Of a DNA stretch of 64,000 bases, positions 8,227 through 16,063 are shown in pieces. The stretch covers positions 620,001 through 684,000 of the forward strand of contig CAWHMK010000001.1 of the NCBI GenBank assembly GCA_963830545.1. The letters are read 5' to 3'. How positions within the stretch are numbered: the stretch's first letter is position 1; each line of letters opens with the position of its first letter. The position numbers and the translations under genes were made by a program. The notes under the pieces are model-generated. The model saw only the letters and a list, made by a program, of their open reading frames with translations, made no database searches and was not told where the DNA came from. The DNA comes from DATGJX01 sp963830545. GTDB taxonomy: Bacteria; Vulcanimicrobiota; Vulcanimicrobiia; Vulcanimicrobiales; Vulcanimicrobiaceae.

Positions 8227-8946
8227 AGCAACCGTAAACGTTTCGTAGTACTCGCCCTTTGCGGTGTGCATGTCCACCTCGACTTTGTAACTTCCGTCCC
8301 CGTTCGACGTCGAAGTGACGCTGGTGATCCGCGTTGCGGAATCGATGAAGGACTCGTCGGGAACGCCGTTGCCCAAAAAATTCGAAGCTGCGCCGGGATC
8401 GCCCCGCCGCAATGCGTCGATGTATTCGCGCACGACGCGTGCAGCGGGGCCCCCGGAAGTTGATGCGGGCGCAGTCGCGGCGGGTTTTTCCGTCGCCGCG
8501 GCGGCCGCAACGGTGGGTGCAACGGTGGGTGCAAGCGTAGGCACCGCCGTCGGCGCAGTCGTTGGAGCGATCGTCGGCGCAGGGGTTGACGTGGGCGCGG
8601 CGGTTGGCTGGGGCGTCGCCGTGGGCGAGGGTTCCGGCGTTGGTTTTGGCTTGGGCGTTGCGCTCCGCATGGGCGTCGGCGATGCGACGACGGTTGCAGC
8701 CGGCGAGGGTGAGGGAACCGGCGTGACGACCGGAAGGGGAGTCGGCGCTTGAGCGACTTTTTCCGTTTCGCGCGGGCCGTTGAAAACGCGCGCGAGCGCT
8801 TGCCCCAAGAACCACCCGCCTGCAATGACGACGAGTGCTGCAAAGATCGTGATCGCCCACGGATTCATGCCGTTGTTTCCGCCGCCGCTTCTGCGCGGGG
8901 ATCCGGAATTGCTCAGACGCCTGCGGCGGCGAAAGTCATCGCTCAT
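8188..8946 (-). CDS. Membrane-anchored protein with Pro/Thr-rich spacer and NTF2-like domain
   Basis: A 252-residue protein in three parts: a basic cytoplasmic N-terminus with RRRRRLSN and a Gly-rich stretch (1-28), one membrane helix (about 30-52, WAITIFAALVVIAGGWFLG), and a low-complexity spacer of roughly 100 residues made of Pro, Thr, Ala and Val. The last 85 residues (ARVVREYIDALRRGDPGAAS, DSATRITSVTS, KGEYYETFTVA) resemble an NTF2/SnoaL-like fold. It probably places this domain outside the membrane beyond the cell-wall layer. Its end overlaps the convergent HAD gene by 39 bases. No specific function is recognised. Confidence 0.7.
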   Translation of the reverse strand: MSDDFRRRRRLSNSGSPRRSGGGNNGMNPWAITIFAALVVIAGGWFLGQALARVFNGPRETEKVAQAPTPLPVVTPVPSPSPAATVVASPTPMRSATPKPKPTPEPSPTATPQPTAAPTSTPAPTIAPTTAPTAVPTLAPTVAPTVAAAAATEKPAATAPASTSGGPAARVVREYIDALRRGDPGAASNFLGNGVPDESFIDSATRITSVTSTSNGDGSYKVEVDMHTAKGEYYETFTVASDRILDKTAIKP

Positions 8947-9338
8947 TTGTCCGAGAGCCGCCGCCGGATGCCGCCGGTTATTTCCGGCGAGAGCTGCGCG
9001 AGCACTGCGGGCTCGCGCTCGACGAGTCCTATCACCGCTTCCTTCAGCAATCCCGGGTTGGCGCGAGCGTAGACGAGCAACTCTTGCACTGCGTCGGGTT
9101 CATGACGTCCGATCGCTTCGAGCGAGGTTCCCGCTTCTTCGGCAACGTCTTCGGAGGACTCGCCACGTTGACGAAACGCATCGAATACCGCTTCCACGAG
9201 CAGCCTTCGACCGTCGGCCGACATGCTGCGCTCGCTTTGCTCGACGGCCGATGCCAATTCATGCTCGTCCATTTTGCTGATGAATTTCTCGGCGGCGTCG
9301 ATGACTTCGCCGGAGGCGTAATTGCCGAAAACCGACAT
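8943..9338 (-). CDS. Conserved hypothetical protein, 131 aa
   Basis: A soluble, acidic, all-helical-looking protein starting MSVFGNYASGEVIDAAEKF. It contains KMDEHELASAVEQSERSMS and PGLLKEAVIGLVEREP, and no motif I recognise. ATG at 9338 is chosen over a longer open frame. It overlaps the following membrane protein by four bases (ATGA), so the two are probably made together. Confidence 0.6.
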   Translation of the reverse strand: MSVFGNYASGEVIDAAEKFISKMDEHELASAVEQSERSMSADGRRLLVEAVFDAFRQRGESSEDVAEEAGTSLEAIGRHEPDAVQELLVYARANPGLLKEAVIGLVEREPAVLAQLSPEITGGIRRRLSDK

Positions 9339-9398
9339 TGAGCGAATCGTTACTCCCTCATGGCAGGCGGCTCCTCGAATGTGGGCAAAAGTTACGGT

Positions 9399-9719
9399 AT
9401 GATTCGCGTTCGCGTGCCCTTGGATATACACGCGGTGGCCTGCAGCGGCTCGGGTGCATTCGCACTCGCGACGCCGGTGCGCGTGCGCGATTTGCTTTCA
9501 CTGGCGGTTCGCGAAGCCATCGGCACGAGAGCTCCCGACGACAAGTTCACGCGCAATCTGCGCACTACGCTTCTGGGTTTGTCCGCAGGACGTTTCACCG
9601 TCGAAATCGACGGACGGTTCTTCAGCGACGCCGATTCGATCGTCGTCTGCGGCGAAGTCGCGGACGTCCGCTTCTATATCGCAGCCCGGCGTCCGGTGCC
9701 GCACACTGAACTGGCCTAA
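9399..9719 (+). CDS. Hypothetical protein, 106 aa
   Basis: Begins MIRVRVPLDIHAVACSGSG and contains VRDLLSLAVREAIGTRAPD and FTVEIDGRFFSDADSIVVCG. It is mixed alpha/beta with no membrane segment and no recognised domain. It is divergent from the 131-residue protein at 9338 with 60 bases between. The ATG at 9399 is chosen; the frame is open a little further upstream. Confidence 0.5.
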   Translation: MIRVRVPLDIHAVACSGSGAFALATPVRVRDLLSLAVREAIGTRAPDDKFTRNLRTTLLGLSAGRFTVEIDGRFFSDADSIVVCGEVADVRFYIAARRPVPHTELA

Positions 9720-10443
9720 TCTCAACGCACCGCACGGCGAGGAATTTCCCTCGTATCGGCCGCTGGCGCTCGTAACCGCGAGGCTGCTCGCGCGGCGCTG
9801 GCCGCTCTATCTGCTCACCTGCGCGGCCGTGTTCGGGCTGCAAGCGCTGTTCTACACGTCCGTGCACGTGAAGATGGCGGATTTTTACGCGAGCCTCATC
9901 GGCTCGCCGCTCGTGATTGTGGTCGTCACGGTTTTCGTGGGCGCCGACGCAAGTGAAACGTTGAGCGTTGCGCAGCGATGGGAACGCATCGTGGAACGCG
10001 CCTGGGCCATCATCATCCTCGACGTCGGCCTCTCCTTCGTGCAATTGAGCGGCCTGGAAACGATGCTCACCGGAACACGGGGCGCCGGAGACGCGATCAT
10101 GGGGCTGCTCACGCTGCTCCTTTCCGCAATGCTCGTGTATGCCGAACCGTTCATCGCGCTCGAAAAAGACGCGCAGCCGTTGACCGTACTGCCCTTCGCC
10201 GTGCTGCGCAGCATGATGCTGGGCTGGGTCAACATCTCGAGGATATTTTCGCTCTTCGCCGTGCAAATCGCCGCCATCATCGCCGCGCAGCTCGTGCAGG
10301 CCGCCGCGATGAAGTTCGCGCCCAAGAGCGCGGTATGGGCGGACATGGCCATCGGGACGATTCTTTGCGTTCCGCTCGCGGCGCTGTACGCCGTCGCATA
10401 CCTAGACACCCTATCCCAGGAACGAGAGAGCGCCCGCCGATAA
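9706..10443 (+). CDS. Polytopic membrane protein of unknown function
   Basis: About 245 residues with five or six hydrophobic segments, for example PLYLLTCAAVFGLQALFY, PLVIVVVTVFVG, IIILDVGLSFVQL, LLTLLLSAMLVYA and IGTILCVPLAALYAVAY. No family is recognised. The start is unclear: the frame is open well upstream, overlapping the preceding gene, and has no ATG, GTG or TTG before the first membrane helix. CTG at 9706 is given as a placeholder. It is convergent with the GH125 gene. Confidence 0.5.
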   Translation: MNWPNLNAPHGEEFPSYRPLALVTARLLARRWPLYLLTCAAVFGLQALFYTSVHVKMADFYASLIGSPLVIVVVTVFVGADASETLSVAQRWERIVERAWAIIILDVGLSFVQLSGLETMLTGTRGAGDAIMGLLTLLLSAMLVYAEPFIALEKDAQPLTVLPFAVLRSMMLGWVNISRIFSLFAVQIAAIIAAQLVQAAAMKFAPKSAVWADMAIGTILCVPLAALYAVAYLDTLSQERESARR

Positions 10444-10473
10444 AAAGCCGATTATCGCCAGGGCGAGCGGTTT

Positions 10474-11788
10474 TTATGGGCGCGTCATCGACATGGCTTC
10501 CAGAATCGGCGGGAGCCGTCCCTGACGGCCGAGCATCATCTGCGCGAACAGCGCGTTCGGCCAAGCGAAATCGTCGCGCGTGTACGACTCCGGCCAATCG
10601 CAGTTGAAGGATTCGTGCAAGCGGTGATCGCCCACGTCCGATGCCGCGAGATATCCCATGACCCGGCTTGTTTCGTCCTGGTCGGTCGACGTGAGCGCCT
10701 GCATGACCAGCCCGAGCGGCCAGATGTAGCCGTGGGGCGTGTGCGGGCTGCCGACGCCCGAAGCGTATTTGCCTTGGAAATAGTACGGGTCGCGCGGTGA
10801 GAGGATGAATTTTCGCGTCGCCTGGTAGACCACGTCGTGCACGCCGACGTATCCGAAATACGGTATCGAGAGCAGCGAGGGGACGTTCGCGTCGTCCATC
10901 AGGTTTGCATGGCCGTAGCCGTCGACCTCATAGGCGTAGATACGGCCCACGCCCGGGAGATTCACCAAACCATACCGTTCGATCGCGCGCTGAAGCTGAA
11001 TGGACAGCCCCCAGGCGTTGTCGGCCGTGCGGCCGTCGCGATAGACGTTCTTTTCGATTTCCGTGAGATCGCGCAGGACGACGACGCCGAACATATTGTC
11101 CGGGATGTTGAAGTGATAGCGCGCCGCGTCGTCGGAAGGCCGGAAGCCCGTCCACACCAGGCCGGTATACGCCGTCGGAGTGCCGCGTCCGCCGTTGGCC
11201 AGTTCGGGATGACGGTAGTGCGAGAGCCGCGTATGGTGCTGCTCCGTGCGCAGCGTCGCGAGCACGGCGCCGATAGCGCGTTGAAGCTGCGGTGTGAAGA
11301 TGCTGCGGTCGCCCGTGCCCTTCCAGTACAGGTAGGCGAACCAAACGGGATACAGCAGCGAATCCATCTCGAACTTTCGCTCGGCCACCCGATAGTCGTC
11401 GGTGAACGCGTTCGCGTACGGATCGATCAAAATGTAGCGCGCCTGACGTGCGACGGTCCCGCGCAGCATGGTGCGGACGTAGGGATCGGTGACGGCTTGC
11501 CCGATGTAGGGCGTCATCGTCGCGCTCGAGTCGCGAAGCCATTCCATGTCGATGTCGCCGGTCGAGACGAACGTGGTGCCGTCGCTCTCCAGAATGGCGT
11601 GACGGCTATAGGCCTCGTCGTACGCGCGCTGATAGATCTTCTGCAGCGTAACCGCAACGGTTGCGGGCCGGTTCGGTATCTGGGTGGTCGGGGCGGCAGA
11701 CTGCGGGCAATGAGAGGGCCGCGACGGCAATCGCAAGCGCCGTTCCCGCGATGATGCGAGCGCGTCTCATACTCGCGGCTTTCCCCAT
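10474..11788 (-). CDS. Secreted GH125 exo-alpha-1,6-mannosidase, one-base frameshift
   Basis: A glycoside hydrolase family 125 (formerly DUF1237) protein of about 437 residues. Signatures include STGDIDMEWLRDSSATM, RKFEMDSLLYPVWFAYLYW, FNIPDNMFGVVVL, PHTPHGYIWPLG and ESFNCDWPESYTRDDFAWP. GH125 enzymes are metal-independent exo-acting alpha-1,6-mannosidases. The signal peptide (RIIAGTALAIAVAALSLPA) is read in another frame starting at ATG 11788, which has GGAGAAG upstream. The frames join if an inserted A at 11700 (minus-strand CAG-T-CTG) is removed, giving LPAAAAPTTQIPN. With the signal restored it should act outside the cytoplasm. Confidence 0.85.
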
Positions 11789-11864
11789 CAGCGCTTCTCC
11801 ATACTTTACTTTAACGATATCGGCAAGTCGGCGGTTCGAATATAGTGAGAAAATCCACGTATGG

Positions 11865-12704
11865 ATGTTTCGCAGAAATCGATTTCCGGCGATAATACTG
11901 ATACGACGTCATACTGAGAAACCACCTAGAAAGAGAGCGAGCATCATCCCTCGACGCGTCAAGATCGTAGGCCTCGGCCTGGCAGCGGCGCTGACGTTGG
12001 GTTTGCCCGCGAACGCCGATCAAACCTACGCGGTCAGCGGTAACGACCAATACCGAATCGGCCAATCCGATCTGCAGACAAGCATAGCCTACAGCGGCAC
12101 CCAGCACTTGACCATTACCCACCAGGGGCAGCAGAAACGGTTTACAGTCCAAGCGGCTTATACCAGATCGGACTCCGCCGGTAAAGTGCCCGCGCAAGCC
12201 TCGTTCGTTCAAGAGATGACTGCTGCCGGCGAACTGCAGGACCGAATGGACCTGGACCCCGACTATCTCACCGTACTGAATCAGCCGTTCGCAGTCGAAT
12301 TGGATGCGGCGACGCTGAACGATTTGCTGCACCTGCGCGGACGCGTGCCCTTCATTTTTCCGGCTCCAATGACCGGCGGCACGCTGCACGGCTACATCGA
12401 GCGCGGCGCAATCGCGCGCATAATCTCGCGTCCCGTGATCAGCGTTCAGTTCGACGCCACCGGACCGATGGCCGGCCCCTTGCCGGATCGCGCGCAAATG
12501 TCGATCACCGGCACGATGCGCATGCGCGGCACGGCATATTACGCACTTCGCGGCGAACCGCTGCTCTTGGCGCTCAATGAAACGCTCTCGATTTCGGGTA
12601 CGCTCCACGACCGCTCGCAAAATTCGCGCGTGAAAATCGTGTATGCCCGCTCCATTCGGGCCGACGACGGGACCTCGTCGGTGACGACCGCGGCATCGCA
12701 CTAG
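11865..12704 (+). CDS. Secreted protein of unknown function, about 255-280 aa
   Basis: A signal peptide (VGLGLAAALTLGLPANA) precedes a beta-rich mature protein (QTYAVSGNDQYRIGQSDLQ, GGTLHGYIERGAIARI, RAQMSITGTMRMRGTAYYA). ATG 11865 would place an unusual 36-residue basic extension before the hydrophobic core; a non-standard ATC at 11943 after AAGAGAGCGAGC is the alternative. No domain is recognised. It is divergent from the mannosidase gene. Confidence 0.5.
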   Translation: MFRRNRFPAIILIRRHTEKPPRKRASIIPRRVKIVGLGLAAALTLGLPANADQTYAVSGNDQYRIGQSDLQTSIAYSGTQHLTITHQGQQKRFTVQAAYTRSDSAGKVPAQASFVQEMTAAGELQDRMDLDPDYLTVLNQPFAVELDAATLNDLLHLRGRVPFIFPAPMTGGTLHGYIERGAIARIISRPVISVQFDATGPMAGPLPDRAQMSITGTMRMRGTAYYALRGEPLLLALNETLSISGTLHDRSQNSRVKIVYARSIRADDGTSSVTTAASH

Positions 12705-12742
12705 ACTCCGGAGCGCGGGGATAGTCCCTCCGCAAACCGCTC

Positions 12743-12770
12743 GCAATTTTCCCGTCCATGGGAAAATTGC
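12743..12770. other. Perfect 11-bp hairpin downstream of the secreted-protein gene
   Basis: GCAATTTTCCC and GGGAAAATTGC form an 11-base-pair stem around the loop GTCCAT. It lies 39 bases after the stop at 12704. There is no clean T tract after it, so it may be a weak terminator or mRNA 3' stabiliser. A second, imperfect dyad (GCGCAGGC against GCTTGCGC) lies at 12788-12828. Apart from these and the repeats at 12945-13147, I see no gene in 12705-13151. Confidence 0.5.
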
Positions 12771-12944
12771 TGCTTCCCTGCATTTTCGCGCAGGCAAGTT
12801 CTGAATAAACCATCCAGGCTTGCGCAAAAATGTCAGAAATTTGCGAGACGGACATCCCCACGCTCCGTTTGTTAGTCCGCGCTCGATCGAGGTCTGCCGA
12901 GAAGCGTTGCGCAGCGCCACCTCCTCATAAGACTAACGTGAGCG

Positions 12945-13147
12945 GCTTTGGTCCGGACACGTGTCGAGCCATTAACCGGTGAGGCGCTTTGGTCCGGACA
13001 CGTGTCCGCGAAATTTTCCGACTTTTCCGCGCCAACACGGATGTTGTTTCCTTACTTGCCGCGCGGAAAAGCGGATCAAAGCAGAAGAGCCGCCATGGAG
13101 GGCGGTTCTTCGAGCGGTTTTGCGGACACGTGTCCGGACCAAGGCGC
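12945..13147. repeat. Palindromic repeat cluster, inverted pair around CGGACACGTGTCCG
   Basis: A 14-base palindrome, CGGACACGTGTCCG, occurs at 12995-13008 and 13123-13136. Both copies are embedded in a longer imperfect inverted repeat (GGCGC-TTTGGTCC outward, GC-AAA inward) spanning about 12982-13013 and 13117-13147. A truncated copy with the same left flank (GGCTTTGGTCC) lies at 12945-12963. The roughly 165-base unit with inverted ends resembles a MITE-like or large-hairpin element; it encodes nothing evident. Confidence 0.6.
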
Positions 13148-13151
13148 CGAA

Positions 13152-13634
13152 CTACACCGCAGCCAAAAGTTCGACCGTCATCGGGTGCGTGAAAGGCGTT
13201 TCCGTAAGCGCGACCAGCGGCGTAAACGCCAGATGATTCTGATGGCAGTCGATCAGCATTTCGATTCCGCGCTTGACGCTGCCGGTTTCTTCGATGTATT
13301 TGCTCAATTTTTTTGCGAAGTACGCGCGCGGGTCGCGCAGGACTTTCGCGTAGTACGGATCCTCCGTAAGGCCGTGTGAGCTAATCCCGTCTTTCGGTAC
13401 GAGCCAAACGAACCACGGATCTTCTCCATGACGATACCCGATGAGCAGGAGCGGAACCGCTCTTGACGAGTCCAGATTCGGAAGGAAACTGCACATCGTG
13501 TAGGCGTCAAAGGAAACTTCCCGTGGTTCGATAGCATGTTCCATACCGCGTACCTCATTTGCAATAACAAAAAGCCGCTCGGCGCGCATGCGCCGAACGG
13601 CTTTCGAGAAATCGATGAACGCTTGAGGCGTCAT
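13152..13634 (-). CDS. Conserved hypothetical protein, 160 aa
   Basis: Starts MTPQAFIDFSKAVRRMRAE and includes YTMCSFLPNLDSSRAVPLLL, GEDPWFVWLVPKDGI and HQNHLAFTPLVALTET. It is soluble and mixed alpha/beta with no recognised catalytic motif. ATG 13634 is chosen because the frame upstream reads through the regulatory region shared with the divergent sigma factor gene. Its stop abuts the palindromic repeat cluster. Confidence 0.55.
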   Translation of the reverse strand: MTPQAFIDFSKAVRRMRAERLFVIANEVRGMEHAIEPREVSFDAYTMCSFLPNLDSSRAVPLLLIGYRHGEDPWFVWLVPKDGISSHGLTEDPYYAKVLRDPRAYFAKKLSKYIEETGSVKRGIEMLIDCHQNHLAFTPLVALTETPFTHPMTVELLAAV

Positions 13635-13773
13635 GTCATGGCCTTCGCGAAACCCCGGCGCGCTCCTGGGGTAAGGGAGGCAAGACACTTGTGTGAAACT
13701 TTCAAACGGGGAGCAGTGTTGGGACACGTGTATGAGCGTGCTTGCGGCACCACTCCTGACGAGGGAGTATATC

Positions 13774-14424
13774 GTGCCAACGTCGGCACCTAAGAAGGCC
13801 CCTTCGGCGGGCTCCGGGCAGACCAAAGCGGCGGCGGTGGGCGCGCCTGGAATCGAGCGATTCGATAAAGTCGTGGACGAGTATCAACGTCGTCTGTACG
13901 GTTTCGCTTTACGTATGACCGGCAACCGCGAGGACGCTGAAGAAATCGTTCAGGACGCTTTCGTACGCGCTTACCGGGCGCTCGCCAAGATGTCCGCCGA
14001 GCAGCGGGCGGAGCTGCGGCTGCAGCCTTGGCTCTATACCATCACGCTCAACGTGACGCGCAATCGCCTGCGCAGCAAGCGGCCGGCAAACGTTGCCTTG
14101 GACGCGCTTGCGGACGCGGACGCGCTCCTTCGTGGGAGCGCCACACGCGAGTCTCCGCCGCAGCCCGAGAAAATCGTCGAACAGAAGGCCGACATGGCGC
14201 TGGTCGAGCGCGCGCTATTACAACTCCCGATGCATTTGCGGGCCGCCGCGACGCTGCGCTTCATCGAAGGGCGCAGCCACCCCGAAATTGCCGAGATACT
14301 CGATCAGCCGATCGGCACCGTGAAATCGCACGTGCACCGCGCCGTGCGGATTCTGCGGCGCATTCTCGGACCGCAGATCGGAAAAATCGTACCCGAAGGA
14401 GTGAGCATTCATGCGTTGTCGTGA
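13774..14424 (+). CDS. ECF-family RNA polymerase sigma factor
   Basis: A 216-residue extracytoplasmic-function sigma factor. Region 2 is FDKVVDEYQRRLYGFALRM plus GNREDAEEIVQDAFVRAYRAL and LRLQPWLYTITLNVTRNRLR; region 4 is LVERALLQLPMHLRAAATL plus GRSHPEIAEILDQPIGTVK and SHVHRAVRILRR. Sigma-1 and region 3 are absent, as expected for this class. GTG 13774 has GAGGGAG six bases upstream; an in-frame ATG at 13732 is also possible. The first 25 residues (PKKAPSAGSGQTKAA) look like a translated intergenic repeat. It overlaps the downstream anti-sigma fusion gene by 14 bases, so the pair is translationally coupled. Confidence 0.9.
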   Translation: MPTSAPKKAPSAGSGQTKAAAVGAPGIERFDKVVDEYQRRLYGFALRMTGNREDAEEIVQDAFVRAYRALAKMSAEQRAELRLQPWLYTITLNVTRNRLRSKRPANVALDALADADALLRGSATRESPPQPEKIVEQKADMALVERALLQLPMHLRAAATLRFIEGRSHPEIAEILDQPIGTVKSHVHRAVRILRRILGPQIGKIVPEGVSIHALS

Positions 14425-15157
14425 AGTCGAGGCGCTCTGGGATGACATTCGCGACTGCGGATCGACGCTTCGCGAAGCCGTCCACGCGCATTTGCACGAG
14501 TGTCCGCCGTGCCAGGACTTGTACGAACAATATGAAGGTGTGGCATACTGCCTCTCGTGTCTTCCACCGCCGCCGGAACCGTCGTGCGATCTCGCCAAGA
14601 AGATCGTTCAACACATTGCCGCGTTGCGTTTTCGCGCGGCCCCGATATCGTTGACGAGCGTGGAAACGTCAATCGGCCGCGTATACGTCGGATTCAAAGA
14701 AACGCGCATTGCGTTCATCGGTCTCGATCGCGGCGAGCCGCCCGAAACGGTGCGGCAGCACATCGAGCGGCGCCTTCACCGCCCGGTGGTCGCCGGAGAA
14801 GCACCGGCATGGTTGAAAAAACTCTTCGACGAGTTTTTCAAAACGTGGCAGGTCGACGAGAGCGTCGTCGACATCAGCGATCTCACGCCGTTCGAGCAAG
14901 CGGCACTCAAAGCCGCCGCGCAAATTCCGCCGGGTGAAGTGCGCAGTTATGCCTGGGTCGCCCAAACGATCGGGCGGCCGAAAGCGGCGCGCGCCGTCGG
15001 TCAAGTCATGGCGCGCAATCCGCTTCCGCTCTTTTTCCCGTGCCACCGTGTCGTCGATTCGAGCGGCGACTTGCACAATTACGGTTACGGCGTCGAGATG
15101 AAAGCACGATTGCTGAGCATGGAAGGTTACGTGAAGGGGTATCGTTCGCCGCGCTGA
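14411..15157 (+). CDS. Zinc anti-sigma domain fused to O6-alkylguanine-DNA alkyltransferase
   Basis: A 248-residue two-domain protein. Residues 1-60 form a zinc-binding anti-sigma (ZAS) module: Cys3, then His27, Cys31 and Cys34 in HLHECPPC (H-x3-C-x2-C). Residues about 80-245 form an Ogt/MGMT alkyltransferase: TSIGRVYVGF at the start, LTPFEQAALKAAAQIPPGEV and SYAWVAQTIGRPKAARAVG as the DNA-binding helix-turn-helix with its Arg finger, and NPLPLFFPCHRVV with the acceptor Cys near 211. MGMT removes O6-alkyl groups from guanine onto this Cys. ZAS proteins hold an ECF sigma inactive. Given the overlap with the sigma gene, alkylation of the C-terminal domain may free sigma; that link is inference. 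Confidence 0.85.
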   Translation: MRCREVEALWDDIRDCGSTLREAVHAHLHECPPCQDLYEQYEGVAYCLSCLPPPPEPSCDLAKKIVQHIAALRFRAAPISLTSVETSIGRVYVGFKETRIAFIGLDRGEPPETVRQHIERRLHRPVVAGEAPAWLKKLFDEFFKTWQVDESVVDISDLTPFEQAALKAAAQIPPGEVRSYAWVAQTIGRPKAARAVGQVMARNPLPLFFPCHRVVDSSGDLHNYGYGVEMKARLLSMEGYVKGYRSPR

Positions 15158-15271
15158 ATTTCGAGCGTACATCAAGTCCGCAGCATCCCCTCAGAGAGAG
15201 ACAAAACGAGGGCAAACGGCCGGACGGAGGAGGTGGTCGTCGTTAGTACTGATAGTAGTTCGATGATCGGA

Positions 15272-15305
15272 GGTGCCGCGCGTTAGCGCGGCACCTTTGT
15301 TTTTT
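15272..15305 (+). terminator. Intrinsic terminator after the sigma/anti-sigma-alkyltransferase operon
   Basis: GGTGCCGCGC and GCGCGGCACC form a perfect ten-base-pair stem around the loop GTTA, followed by TTTGTTTTTT. It ends the operon 115 bases after its last stop. The stretch 15158-15271 holds GGAGGAGG followed by a 17-codon GTG frame that runs into the hairpin; I do not call it a gene. Confidence 0.9.
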
Positions 15306-15349
15306 GCCCCGCAGAGGGGAACGGGCCACCGCGGTAAACCTTTGAGAAG

Positions 15350-16063
15350 GTGGCCAAGCACGTCCTCATAACCGGTTTCGAGCCGTTCGGCGGCGAGAAG
15401 GTCAATCCGAGCGAGCTCGTGGCTCGCAGTCTCGAAGGGCGCATCATAGCAGGACGCCCTCTTGCCGTTCGCGTTTTTCCGGTCGAGACCAGAAACATCG
15501 GCGAGCGCCTCCAGAAAGCGGTGGCCGAAGAGTCTCCGGACATCATCATCGGCATAGGGCAGGCCGCCGGGCGCACCGCGATTGCCCTCGAGCGCGTCGC
15601 CGTGAACGTTCTCGATTTCATCCAGCCCGACAACGTCGGCGTGATGCGCAAGAACGATCACATCACGCGGGGCGGGCCGGACGCGCGCCTCTCGCCGATG
15701 CCGTTCTCCGAAATCGTCGCCGCTTGGACCGAAAACGGCATCCCGGGCTACGTCTCAAACTCTGCGGGCACGTACATCTGCAATCAGGCGTTGTACGAAG
15801 CGCTCGGCATCGCGGAAACGGTCACGCCGCCCATCGTCGCAGGTTTCGTTCACGTGCCCTACCTGCCGGCGCAAGCCGCGGCGCTCGGCGCCGACGGAAC
15901 GCCGTCGATGGCCTTCGAGTTGACGAAGCGGGCGATCGAAATCGTCATCGAAACCGTCGTACCTTGGGTCGAGCAGCGCACGGAGCGAGGGCCTGCGCGG
16001 CCGGCTGCAGCGAAGGGACCGCAGCTGTGGATCCCGCGTGGCGTAAAGGAAGTAGAACGCTGA
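15350..16063 (+). CDS. pcp: Pyroglutamyl-peptidase I
   Basis: A 237-residue C15 cysteine peptidase that removes N-terminal pyroglutamate. The catalytic triad is visible: Glu in AIALERVAVN, Cys in NSAGTYICNQALY and His in AGFVHVPYLPAQ. LITGFEPFGGEKVNPSE is the family N-terminus. The last 25 residues (QRTERGPARPAAAKG) extend beyond the usual end at about 215. GTG start follows GAGAAG closely. Its stop overlaps the candidate start of the PHP gene. Confidence 0.92.
   Translation: MAKHVLITGFEPFGGEKVNPSELVARSLEGRIIAGRPLAVRVFPVETRNIGERLQKAVAEESPDIIIGIGQAAGRTAIALERVAVNVLDFIQPDNVGVMRKNDHITRGGPDARLSPMPFSEIVAAWTENGIPGYVSNSAGTYICNQALYEALGIAETVTPPIVAGFVHVPYLPAQAAALGADGTPSMAFELTKRAIEIVIETVVPWVEQRTERGPARPAAAKGPQLWIPRGVKEVER

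Noticed and set aside
15234..15287. Seventeen-codon leader peptide after GGAGGAGG downstream of the alkyltransferase gene
   Set aside because: It lies after the last gene and runs into the terminator; no ribosome spacing or conserved content supports translation.
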